This document shows positions 33,710-43,950 of a DNA stretch of 64,000 nt, one piece after another. Below the pieces are notes generated by a model, which made no database searches, had not been told where the DNA came from, and worked only from the letters and a program-made list of their open reading frames with translations. This DNA is from Rhexocercosporidium sp. MPI-PUGE-AT-0058 (Eukaryota > Ascomycota > Leotiomycetes > Helotiales), in assembly GCA_020746875.1 (NCBI GenBank), contig JAGTJL010000041.1, positions 1-64,000 of the forward strand. Direction: 5' to 3'. The position numbers were made by a program, and so were the translations under genes. Each line of letters begins with the position of its first letter. Position 1 is the first letter of the stretch.

Positions 33710-34654
33710 CTAAGCTTTCGCGTATTTTTGCTATAATTTCCTAAGGGAAAAGCTAGAAATTAAAGACATACTTTTTTTTATATAATACTAGCTTTTGTTA
33801 ATATATTTTAAAAACGTATAGCTAAATAATCTAAAGGCTCTATATAAGGCCCGCCAAGTACGTAAGGCACTAGAAGCCGTTATAGAGCCGTAGCCCAGCA
33901 ATTACTTAGGTCGGCATAGCTACTTACTCTAAGGCCAGTAGGCCGTAGCTTTTAAAGAGCTCGACGAGAGCTTTTAGCGGTATACCTCGTAGGTAATACG
34001 GCTTCTGCCTAAGGTATCGAAGCTAGACGCTACGTCCGGGTCGTAAACAGAACTCGCACTAGGTATAAAGTAGCACTTATTACTCCGGCTATTAAAGAAC
34101 CCTGTCGCTTATAATTCGTCCGGAGGCAGCCCGAAGCCGTCGCAAAAGCCGATAAAGCTAAAACAGACGACACTTACTTACGTTAGAAAGCATATATTAT
34201 AATGAACTTATTATAATAGACTGGTCCGTGTATTACTCCTTAATCTATGGTCATTTCGCTTAGGGAGCCGCATAGTTCGCCATAATAAGGACGATTGCTT
34301 GATGTAGGTAACCCCTTTTATATATACGCGTCTCCTCTGTACTTCTTAGAAAGCTAGAGATTAGTTCTTTGAATATATTTCCCTGAACGACTACGAAACT
34401 TTGCCTACCGTAAACTCCATCTGACAAGTAGTTAGTATTACTTTCCCAGGCTTTTTCCTTTTATTAGCCTTTATATTTAATAACGTCCGTACTTCAGTGG
34501 CGAGAATCCCGATTTATAAATTAGATAGAGAATAATTCATTGTTCAGCTTTCTTACGTATCTCCCTCGCGAGATTTTGAAGTATTACTCAATGACCAGAA
34601 ATATATGTACAGATAGTATGTGGAACAACAAGAAAACGAGATCACGAAACCATG
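33710..34654. other. intergenic; degenerate coding-like stretch about 33840-34200
   Basis: 33840-34200 is less AT-rich than its surroundings. A plus frame gives KALEAVIEP, AVAFKELDESF and RLLPKVSKLDATSGS separated by TAG codons, suggesting a RIP-hit protein gene of unknown kind. 34200-34654 is the 3' side of gene 3. Nothing else recognised. Confidence 0.35.
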
Positions 34655-34977
34655 TCATGAGGGTATCGCTTGATAATAAACAATAATACCACCAAGTAAA
34701 GCTCCAACACACGCTAAAATGAAAGATCCAAGTCCCGTGGCACCTTGTATATCCGCAGGTTCTGTTGTACTTGTACCCCACCAAATCGTGGTCGAAACCA
34801 CCGCGCCAAATACGCCAAACACCCACAAAGCAGCGAGGTATACTCCATCGCATCCCTCAATGATATGAATTCCGTAGCCAATAGCGGCGTCGTTGGAGCT
34901 ACAGATTGAGAAAATGCTGGCGTTCCGCTTCTTAGGAATCCGTTTGAGCCAGGTACGACTCGTGTGCATTTGGCTCT
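34655..34977 (-). pseudogene. frameshifted membrane tail of gene 3
   Basis: Directly follows the gene 3 stop in another frame: SRTWLKRIPKKRNASIF, then YGIHIIEG, then two hydrophobic spans (GVYLAALWVFGVFGAVVST and GLGSFILACVGALLGGIIVY) and a TGA at 34655. Related fungal proteins carry this tail in frame after the CP--P segment. The first ATG of this frame (34966) falls inside the tail, so an independent gene is unlikely. Confidence 0.7.
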
Positions 34978-37900
34978 TCAAAAAGAATTCAGTTCGTGCA
35001 GGATGATGCTGCTAGGTACTGGCTCGCCGGGCCATGGGCAGGGGTCGTAGTGATAGGAGCCGTTTTTGACGTCTTCTACGGGAGGGATCTTGGGCCCGTC
35101 GTGGTGGAAGATGCCCACAACCGCTCCCATAGATTGCACTGAAAACTGAAGGTATCGTCAGCTAACTGGAGTATGGCGAACACGGCTTTGACACTGACTT
35201 GGACGTGATTGACTTGGAAAGGTTTCAGAAATATATTAAATATATTCCACCTCGGTTGACGAATCTCAATATACGCGTCTTTAACCCGCTTAAAGAAGAG
35301 GTAGTCATCTTCACTCGCCGACACTTGGACTTCCTTGTGTCGGGAGGTATATTGTTTGTGCTTGACACAGATTTCCATATATATAGGCTCATTGACAGAG
35401 AGCTGTAGATTCGTTCTGGTTGATGGATCTGTATGAAACTGCAAGGAGCTTTGTGAGCTAGAACCGACAGACGCTGAGCGGCTGGTAGCTGAAGAGCGGT
35501 TCGTTGAGCCTTCTGTTGAGCTCGTCGAATCTTGTCTTCTATCGCCTCTAACTAGGGAGGTTGATGCCGATTCCGATCCATGTTGCTTACTGACTTTGTC
35601 GGTGGATTCTTCCGGCCTCTGCTTCAAAATCGGATTGCTTGGAGAGCCCATCGCACCCAAGAGAGGCGTCGTGGGAAGAACATCCATGTTAGCAGAAGAC
35701 TCCCTGTGGTTTTTGGTCAATGGTGGAAGCTTAAGTTCAAGATCGGCAGCCTTGGGTTGTTCCCTCACGATGTTGGCTTTCCTCAAAGTTTGAAGCTCTT
35801 CGTTCAACCTTTCGACTGCCTTAGGGTCCCTATTGTCAAAATCTGCGTAAAGCCCATCGCCGCATTCCTAAAATGTAAGTACTGACTGCACTGTCTACAC
35901 TGGCATTAAGAAGATAGTGACTTACACATATCCATTCCAGGCGTCTATGCCCCGCAGGGACAGCCGGTCTCAACTTGACCCGTATGTAATAAATTACATC
36001 AGCGACTGGTAGGAGACAGCTGATCGCCTGGCCAATAAGGTAATAGACCACTGATGTTATTTCGATCTTGGCTGGAGACTTGAAGGTAAAAGCCCAGTAG
36101 GCTTGCGGAAGTAACAGAGACTCCAGTCCACTGGCGAATTCAGAAAATGCCGAACTCTGCACCAGAAACGCTTCCACCTCACGAATTGACGTGAGCAACG
36201 GCAGCTCGGCGTTTTCCGCTATATCGATCTCGAGTTCCTCTATAGGGATTTCAGCGGGCTCAATGAGATCAGCTTCAAAGCTTTTGAAGAGTCTCTCGAC
36301 ATTTTCGCTATGGGAAAGCGACTTCTGTTCGGCTAATGCCATCAAGTTGAGGCTGCTTGCCTCGGTCACAAATATTCGAGACCTCATAACGTACGAAATC
36401 CTCCGTGATTGAAAAAGTATCAGCTGTGCGGCGGCCTCTTCATAGGGTATTGAAGCTTCCGATTGCAGCATGAATCCGAACTTTTGTAGGAGCAGATGAA
36501 GGTGCTCCTGAAATTCAGGTCCATTTAGCCTACGATGCAGCGTTTTCAGATGAGATCTGATCTTCGGATGATCCTCAAGCATTCGTACGAACTCATCAAC
36601 AGCCGCTGTTGGTACATCCCGATTTGGGGACGAACTTGGCGCTGTGGAATTGTGATTTCGAGAGTGATTGGTATCGAATATGTCTGATGCACTTTGGCCA
36701 TTTTCGGAGTGGGTTCCATCGAAGCTCTCGCTGTCCAGATCGGCTACTGTGGTATTTATAGCAGTATGGGAGCGTCTATTGTTGTGTGGCCAAACTTTCG
36801 TGGAAACGACTGGCAAGTGGCTTGACATATTGGACCTCCTTTCAATTGTAAAGCCTAGAAGATCGTTGGCTGTGCTTAATTTAACACTCTCCAAATCCAA
36901 TTGGTACCTCTCCTTCAGGATTTCGAATTCTGAACGCTCAATAATACTTTTTCGCCGAAGCCACAGCTCGATAATCGCCCATGTCAAAAGCGTCAGATGC
37001 CTCGCTGGCAGAACAAACAAGCCAAATGTTGTACAAACACCTACTGCGGTACATCGTATTGTCCAAAGGAGCATGACTAGCTTCGTGTGTGCAAGTTTTC
37101 GCCGGCGCTCTTCCAATCTGTACCGATTATAGAGATTTGCGACCAAATGCTCTTTCCGCTTCCCCAGAGGGTCATCTGCTGAAGCCTGCCAGCCATCATA
37201 GACTTCGAAGTCGTCTTTAACGTTTGCGGACACTGGGTCGTGCTGTTCTGAGGTTCGAGGAAGCATAGGTGAGTCCAGCATAGCTAGATAAGATTCATAG
37301 GTTGCCCCAGATTGGTAAGTACCAGGGGGTGGCTTCTTCTGGTGCATTCGAAACAGTTGACTGAACCAGGTTAACGCGGATTCACCATAAATTGTTTGAG
37401 TCTCGTTGATTTTCCAAGACACCAAGTACCAGTCGTTTTCAATTCGGGATGGTGATAATTCAGTTTTACCCTCTATTTCAAAAGGAATGGGATCTAATAA
37501 AGCCATCAGATCTCGAAGATACCACCCAGGCAGGAGACTCGAAGGACCTGACTGGATCGAATCTTCACCCGCTGGTTGTAGGCTCGGCGTGAATGTTTTG
37601 TCGAAGTCGACACCTGCATGAATAAGGAATTTGACAAAATTCAGGCGCTGTTGAAGTTTGTGATGCAAGTTCTCCACCTCTGTCCCTACCTGGTCAGTAG
37701 AATCGGTAGGTTTATGGGGAACAATTTTGCCAAAGACGCTGGCCATAACAATAGCAGCAAGTCCTCGCCCATCACCGTCCAAGACGTTGTAGGGGGTGGC
37801 TTTCCCAGAGGCAAAAATTCCCTTTAAAGAATCGACTTCAAAATGCCTACAAGCCTCAAAGAGGGGCGAGTCTGCACGGTGAATATCCACTAAGGTAAAG

Positions 37901-39442
37901 CTGAGAGAGACGGTTTCAGGCACGACTTTAGATAATGGACGTGTGTTTGAACGATGTGTTGTGGTGAACACACAATGAAATCCACGATTAGAGAGCCAAT
38001 ACGATGGGAGGACCTTGAATCCTAGACGGTGTATCCCGGCATGAAGCTCATCGTATGTATAAAGCACACATCCAAGAAGAGTTTTTAGAACTCGCGTATG
38101 CTTGACATTAGGTGAAACTGCTGTGGAAAAAATATCTGCTGAGTATGTTAACTTGAAAATGGTCAGGATTCTGCACGGGTGACATTAATAATACACACCA
38201 GGTTCTCCACTCAAAGTCCACAGTTCTCCGGGTTCGAAGCTTGTCCGGATTTCTATTGACATCCAGGGGGCCATGGATTGTAAGCTATTAGAGATAACCC
38301 CCGCTGCAAACTTTCCGCTTTGGCCACCGGATCGGCTTATTCTAAAGGCTGAAATTAGCTCCGGCCAGAACAATCTCCAATTATCGAACATGGATTGATC
38401 TACATACACTGCGAGTTGGGCGACAGTTAGAGCACATCGTGCCCTCTCAAACCGCCTGAGATACTTCCGAACTTGCAATTGGGTGAATGACTTTGACCAC
38501 CACCGCTCCACATCCTTCTTCCTTGTTGGAATTTCCAAGTTTCCAAAAAGCCCTAGGATTGAATCTAAAATCTCACCACTAATTCTCAAAGCGGGAGAGA
38601 AGTCCGAAGATTCACAGTGATCCACAAGAACAGATTTCAAAAGCATATCCAGACCGAGTAATGCCTGGTAGAAGTGCTGCACCTCTAACTTAACAGACTG
38701 CACATCAGCACGAGTGATGCTCATTGTGTCGATCTTTCTCTGTAAAGTTCTGATTTTCGCTAGAATTTGATGGATTTCTATTCGACCGTCTACAATCGTG
38801 TCAGTACTGCTGATGTAAAGGGCCGGGAAACTTCATACCGAATGCTACAAAGGTTAGGATAGGCGTTTCCGGCGCGTCGACGAACAAGTCACTGTCTTCC
38901 GAGGGATCTCCTGGCAAGCCGTACTCATAGATTTGGTATGCATGCATCGGGGACCCAATTAAGACACCCGAGACCTGGAGATTTGCTAATTGTAACCTGG
39001 TATTGTTATTGGCATGTAGAGTAACGTAGGACAGAAGATTACAAAGCTGTCGAATGTGCTGGGAGGTCTCATCGAGCTTTCGCTTGTGCACCAAGCACCA
39101 ACGAAGCCGTTGGAATTTGGCCTTATGTGGTTTATACTTCGTTGTATCCGTCTGAAGAGCAGTATGCAATTCTGCCACAACAAGTCTTGTCCTGCCGATA
39201 GCTTTCAGGAGACTGTCAGTGAGCTCATGGGAGATATTGCTATTTCTGGAGCCATCCATGAACAGGAACTCCTGAAGTACGGCCTCCACATCGCTCACTT
39301 CGGCAGCTACCCGGCGGACCTCTTCGGGGGCATCTGACAGACTAGATATAAATCGAGATAAACTGGACATAGTCTCGAAGGTTTGTACCGCGAGACTAAC
39401 TACTGCTATTGCGGACGCAGCTATTGAAAGGGGATCGGCCAT
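34655..39442 (-). CDS. fungal STAND-type N-terminal domain protein, tail frameshifted (gene 3)
   Basis: Predicted exons 39442-38925, 38809-38199, 38138-35926, 35867-35199, 35145-34978, giving 1,392 aa to a stop at 34978. Introns 2-4 are GT-AG (60, 58 and 53 bp). Intron 1 (115 bp) is the least certain boundary. MADPLSIAASAIAVVSLAVQ starts a helical STAND/HeLo-like N-terminal domain. FKVLPSYWLSNRGFHC, a diverged ankyrin-like part (SPLFEACRHFEVDSLKGIF), a hydrophobic stretch (about residues 725-765), WICECGDGLYADF (split by intron 3), a Ser/Thr-rich linker and YHYDPCPWP follow in the order of a large uncharacterised fungal family. After the stop another frame (34981-34655) encodes the family's expected tail, RTWLKRIPKKR, YGIHIIEG and two membrane segments. 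A missing base in the T run (minus) at 34980-34984 would explain the split. Either a recent null allele or a sequence error. Confidence 0.8.
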
Positions 39443-40002
39443 TTTAGCAAGATCCGAGGCGAGACATAAGAACAGCGAAAATGGGATTGTGCGGCTGGCG
39501 GTAACGTTGTTATCTGGTCAAGTAGGGTCCAGGTTCGAATAGATGGAAATTGGAGAGGGGAGAGAGGGGCTTCCAAGCTCAGCCCCGTTGCCATTGAGGG
39601 TAGGCAGTCATGTGCGCGAGGCGTCCTCTACGGCTGAACTGCAGCTAGATGTTATTTTGCCACCACATTGCGAGATGGGCCAGGCATTGCGCCTTGTCAA
39701 GGTTCACTGATAACGAGGCCAAGGGTTGGAGCATGAGGCACAGGATAACCAGGAGTAGGAACTTGGTGATGAGGAGGAGTTGACGTGACGGCTCGAGTTA
39801 TTCTGACACGTGACAGCGTATCAACGTCATGGAAGCTCTCGCGAGAAATGTGTGGTTTCAGCTCTTAAACCCCACCAACACCAAACAAACACAGATTTTC
39901 CTGCAGTCACACCCAACATAACCGTATTCATTGAAGTCGTCAAAATCTCGGTTGCCGCTGTAATACAGCCTCTTGGCATTTCTGCAGATACCAAAAGCCA
40001 CC
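39443..40002. promoter_or_regulatory. divergent promoter region of gene 3 and the PNPOx pseudogene
   Basis: 560 bp between two divergent starts. Contains TGACGTGA at 39781-39788 (CRE-like) and CACGTG at 39807-39812 (E-box-like). No strong TATA box. Regulatory meaning is inferred only. Confidence 0.3.
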
Positions 40003-40670
40003 ATGGCGACAGGAGCTCCCCTCAACTACGAAGCATTTGCAGGAGCAACACATCTCCAAGTCTCCGATTGTCTCCCCTCAGAAGTTGTGCAATGTTTGCA
40101 AAATGCCCGATTCGTATGCCTATTCTCTCCCCACCCCCTAATCAATTGCTTAGCTTACATAGCTAAGTCCTCTAGCTGCACCTCGCAACCTGCACGAACC
40201 AACTCCCCCACGTCTTCCTCATAAACTACACCTACCTCCCCTCCTCGCCCTACAGCAGCACCCCAACAATAATAATGACGACCAACCCTCCTCCAAAGAG
40301 ACGCTCAACCTCGTTTTAAACCTCAACGTCTCCCTCCTCGTCCACGACTGGGTCTCGCACCGCCCACCAACTACCCGATCGCCGTGGCTCAGGCGGCGAG
40401 CGCTCGGGCTCTCCTCCCCGTGAAGCCTCATGATCCTCCTTAGCCTCTCTCCTCCTCAATCTGAATACCAGCGCTATGAGCAGCATATCCGCGACGATCA
40501 ACGGGGAGGCGAAACTGGTGGAGCGGCACGGATGAGAAGCGGTATTATCGCCAGATGCATTTGGATAATAATACATTTTTGGAGGCTGAGGGGCACGGAG
40601 CTCCAAATTTCTGGGGCGAGACGCAGATGGGGGAAGGGAGCCAGAATGTATTTATATAACGGAGCCTTAC
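40003..40670 (+). pseudogene. pyridoxamine 5'-phosphate oxidase-family pseudogene
   Basis: Remnant of an FMN-binding split-barrel protein of the fungal PNPOx-like family. ATG at 40003 has an ideal context (GCCACCATGG). Exon 1 ends LQVSDCLPSEVVQCLQNARF; intron 40114-40175 (GTATGC...CTCTAG); exon 2 begins LHLATC, NYTYLPSSPYS, TIIMTTNP. The frame shifts near 40288 (SKETLNLVLNLNVSLLVHDW), again near 40380, has a TGA at about 40430 within SSLASLLLNLNTSAMSS, and shifts near 40530 (YYRQMHLDNNTFLEAEG). It ends at NVFI, next to the element at 40671, without the C-terminal barrel. Damage is by indels more than RIP, and GC stays high, so decay looks recent or independent of repeats. Confidence 0.8.
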
Positions 40671-40828
40671 TATCCCTTCGTCCGGTGAGACATTGCCACG
40701 CTAGTAGAGGTGAGTGAGATCTCTAGCAATTCAGTCAGTGAGGCTCTGTTGCCAGCAGATTCGACCAACCACAACCCTGGACTTAATACCCTTACTAGCG
40801 TGGCAATGTCTCACCGGACTAAAGGATA
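40671..40828. mobile_element. 158-bp MITE with TATCC termini
   Basis: Left end TATCCCTTCGTCCGGTGAGA continuing CATTGCCACGCTAGTA. The reverse complement of the right end is the same except at two positions (TATCCTTTAGTCCGG...), giving about 37-bp arms. The core is about 84 bp and non-coding. It abuts the truncated PNPOx pseudogene on the left and an LTR-C fragment on the right. TATCC start and TA boundary as in the piggyBac-like elements here. Confidence 0.85.
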
Positions 40829-40832
40829 AGGG

Positions 40833-40919
40833 TGTATCGCGCCCTAGCGTAGTCTACTAGTTATATGTATGCTTTCGTAAGCATTTACGCATATATATAC
40901 TCGGCTTATAATTCTCTCT
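40833..40919 (+). repeat. LTR-C fragment, left part
   Basis: TGTATCGCGCCCTAGCGTAG...CTCGGCTTATAATTCTCTCT, equivalent to LTR-C read from its 5' end (compare the minus strand of 21459-21370 and 59784-59690). Interrupted at 40920 by piggyBac-3; continues at 45012. Confidence 0.85.
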
Positions 40920-41081
40920 TATCCCATGGACTGCCAGACTAAGAGAATTACTCGAGACAGGGGTTTAGGCCAATTAAAGAGCTAGGATTTTGTATGAGGA
41001 TATTTTAATTTTACGTATTTTTATAATATTGATTAAAACAGTCGCCTAAATAACACAAATACATTTAATACTTTAAATAAC

Positions 41082-43104
41082 TATCCGTTGCGCTGCCACC
41101 AGGGTTGACTTGCCCGGATCCTGGTACGGGGTCGGAACAACCATTGTTCCGAAGGAACACCAAAACCCAGGGCTTATCATTTTTATCATTATTATAATGC
41201 CAGAGGATACAGTAGCTAATCCTACAGACCCAGGAACTCGTCGACCGGATGCGGCTCCACTCAAGAAGCACGGGAATAAGTTTTATCCTATGCATTTGCC
41301 CGATTACCCCCCTGAGATCCGGATCCCAAAAGAGGTAAATATAAATAATCCTACCTCTCTATTTACTATATATTTTACACCGGAAATCATAGAATAGATA
41401 GCTAAAAAAGACGAATAATCATATCTAAGATACAAAAGATTATTCCTATCTACATATACGCCCATTACTTTAGTACCCTACTTGCCCTAATGAGCTTTAT
41501 ATTTACTTCGCTATACAAATCTATATAACCTATAACGTTTAATACGAGATTCAAGACTATTAATTAAATAAAAAATTTCTCGCCTATCACGACGTAATCC
41601 CTTATATATTAAGGAATAGGTTTTAAGAGCTTTATATACGAGTGAGATTAGCGGGAAATGAGGCTTCCGGATTATATTAACGAGTTAGCTACATAACTTT
41701 TAATACTAAATATAAATTTTACTAATAATCTCTTAAGTTAATAAGCTGTTTATATACATTTAAAATATAAATCTAAAAGTATATATCCTAAGATAAGATA
41801 TTACTATAGACGAGTGTATAATTCGATATAAAAGGCATGCTAAAGAGGCGACTACGGTACCAAATAAGCCAACACTTACCGGCTTTAAAGTATAAGCTAT
41901 TACCTATCTTAAATTCATTCTTTACTGGAATTGACATATTCCCGGGGCTGGAAAGGGACCTATCGATACACTAACTCTAGTAGCACTTGAAGGTATTAAG
42001 AAAGCCGGGAATAAAGGAAACAAGACTCAAGCCGTAGCCCTTAAGTTAATTTAACGCCTTTTACTACCTCTGACAAGCTATAGATACTACTATTTTCTCG
42101 ATAACCTCTTTATATCAGCTAAATTCGTAGCTTACGTAAAAACACTCGGAATTAGTATTACTAGCACGTGTCGAACTAACGCAAGTATTATTAAAGAACT
42201 CCTTAATTTAAAAAAATTAAATAAGAATAATATTATTCCGTAAGGCCGCCTTTATTCCTTTCCTACAATTAACTGCAAAACACTGCAAATCAGCTGAAAG
42301 GATCAAGCTTTCGTCTTCTTTATAATATCGGTCTTATTTGCGAAAGACGTAATCAAACGTTTAAAGAAGCGTCTAAAGGCAATTAGCTTTAAGGCAAAGA
42401 TATCTAGAGCTGTCTTTGACGAAGGCGAAGCTATTAAAACGCTAGAGATTCCTATAATAGTTAATAGCTATAACTATAAAATAAGAGTTATAGATAAAGG
42501 AAATCACTTGATTGCCGAATGTCTTAGTTTAAGAGAAGTGAAGCGTAATAGTCACTAGGCTATTAAGCACTAGCTTTTTAGGCTCGTTCTTATGAATTGT
42601 TATTTACTTATTAAGCGAGTTAAAGTAAAGGAACCACGCAAATTACGCTTTAAAAGCTAATAAGATTTCAGACGACTTCTAATTAAAGATCTTATAGCTA
42701 AGTCCTAAGAAGCTCTTTATCGCTCTTCTAAAAAGAGAGTCTCTATAATGAGCCAAACAGCTAACCTAAGGCCACCACACCTCCACTAAAGAGTGAAGAT
42801 AACAAAGAAAGGGTAGTATATTATATGCAAAGGAGGGAGATTCACTAATTAACTTATAAAAAGAGTTGCATTAAGTGAAATATCAATAAATAAGGGCCGA
42901 AGCTTTACAAAGAAATAGATTATATTTGGCTATAAACAGTGCGATATTCATTTATATAAAAATAGGCCTTATTTTAATTAATTTCATTGCGAATAACTAG
43001 AATTTAGCTACATCAGAGTGAAATACGGCTCCCTGATTGGTCAGAATTAACCGAGGCTCCCCTGTAGTCTGGGCAAGTCAACCCTGGTGGCAGCGCAACG
43101 GATA
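41082..43104 (+). mobile_element. piggyBac-2, complete 2,023-bp element
   Basis: Perfect 34-bp terminal inverted repeats, starting TATCCGTTGCGCTGCCACCA at 41082 and ending at 43104. Flanking bases: AATAAC left, ATATAAC right; TA at both termini, no TTAA. One transposase relict fills the inside. Less RIP damage than neighbouring repeats. Inserted in piggyBac-3, hence younger. Confidence 0.92.
41197..43060 (+). pseudogene. piggyBac-2 transposase, nearly readable
   Basis: DDE_Tnp_1_7 transposase. It begins at ATG 41197 (MPEDTVANPTDPGTRRPDAA), then NNPTSLFTIYFTPEIIE, with a first stop at 41395. Catalytic regions: ITIDECIIRY (Asp 1) near 41810, NKPTLTGFKVWAI (about 41865-41905), FLDNLFISAKF (Asp 2) near 42100, SWKDQAFVFF (Asp 3) near 42300, and YNYKIRVIDKGNHL near 42470-42510. 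The C-terminal Cys motif is FGYKQCDIHLYKNRPYF near 42915-42965. All three Asp codons are kept, unlike piggyBac-1 and -3. Several stops remain, so it is not autonomous as read. Confidence 0.88.
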
Positions 43105-43479
43105 ATATAACTATTTATAAGCATAAGAGCGATCAGAATTAGGAGAGATTTCCTTTAATATGCGGCGATGTTTTTTTGGTGAAGGGATAGGGTCGTAGAA
43201 CCTTTCTCTAAGGCAGTTTCGATAGTTTCTCCTTTATAATATCTTTATTTTAATGTGCCTTTTGCCCGGTAACTTAACTTAAGGTTAATTTAATAGTAAA
43301 AGAGCTCGTTTTCTTGTACTTGGATTCCCTTTTATTATATAAAAGAATGTGAACATAATCTTTTTTTAAAGATAATTTGCTTTATTTACTTATCTTCCTT
43401 TAATAATTTAATATAGTCTTTTATGATAATATAAATAAAAAGAAGGTAATAATTAATTAAAATAATATATAAAAGCTAG

Positions 43480-43950
43480 TTTTATATAGCCTGCCACCCT
43501 CCTCTTTTAATAGTCTGTTCGCTAGAGTTATACGACTTTAGTTAGTCTTTTATATTAATTACATTTATAAAGTAGTTATATAATTATGCGAACAGCGGCT
43601 CGTCGATTACCTTAATATATTCGCCACTAAAGAATGCTTTAGTTATTATAGCGTTTATTAAAGTCTTGCCTGGCCGATGTCGAGTAGCCTTTATTATATT
43701 AGAGCCGTCGTTATAGTTATATAAGAAGAGCGCCGGGGCGTTATTGTTTTAAAGCATATAATATACTTTTTTAAAAGGAAAGACAATAATAAAAAAGTCG
43801 TTATATTTAAGCTTATAGCCCTTCTTTTTAGCGTTTTTCTTTATATTCATAAGGCGTTAAATAATGCCGGCATTAATACGGGTAATACTAATTGCATTAA
43901 AATCGAGGGTCCGGAGGTAGTTTAATAAGGCATTAAATGTAAATAAGTTA
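43480..43950 (-). pseudogene. piggyBac-3 transposase relict
   Basis: Minus-strand frame from about 43945 leftwards: FNALLNYLRTLDFNAI, NAGIIQRLMNIKKNAKKKGY (Q is a stop), NNNAPALFLYNYNDGSNI (family KDNA-VLFLST-HDG; catalytic Asp now Asn), KATRHRPGKT (family R-RPSKTS), FFSGEYIKVIDEPLFA, then SEQTIKRGGWQAI near 43490. The order matches the C-terminal half of piggyBac transposases. The N-terminal half (44000-44900) is too decayed to read. Confidence 0.75.

Noticed and set aside
34655..34981. Independent small two-span membrane-protein gene downstream of gene 3
   Set aside because: No ATG before the conserved part, it begins exactly at the gene 3 stop, and it matches the tail expected for gene 3.
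36668..37132. 154-codon plus frame inside gene 3
   Set aside because: Antisense to a well-supported exon; low-complexity composition, no family features.
40316..40717. Two roughly 95-codon frames, one on each strand, at the PNPOx pseudogene
   Set aside because: Arg/Gly-rich shadows of the frameshifted pseudogene; the recognisable family motifs lie in the other plus frames.
41110..41196. Start of the piggyBac-2 protein at the ATG at 41110
   Set aside because: That ATG lies within the terminal inverted repeat region; the family-like sequence begins at ATG 41197.
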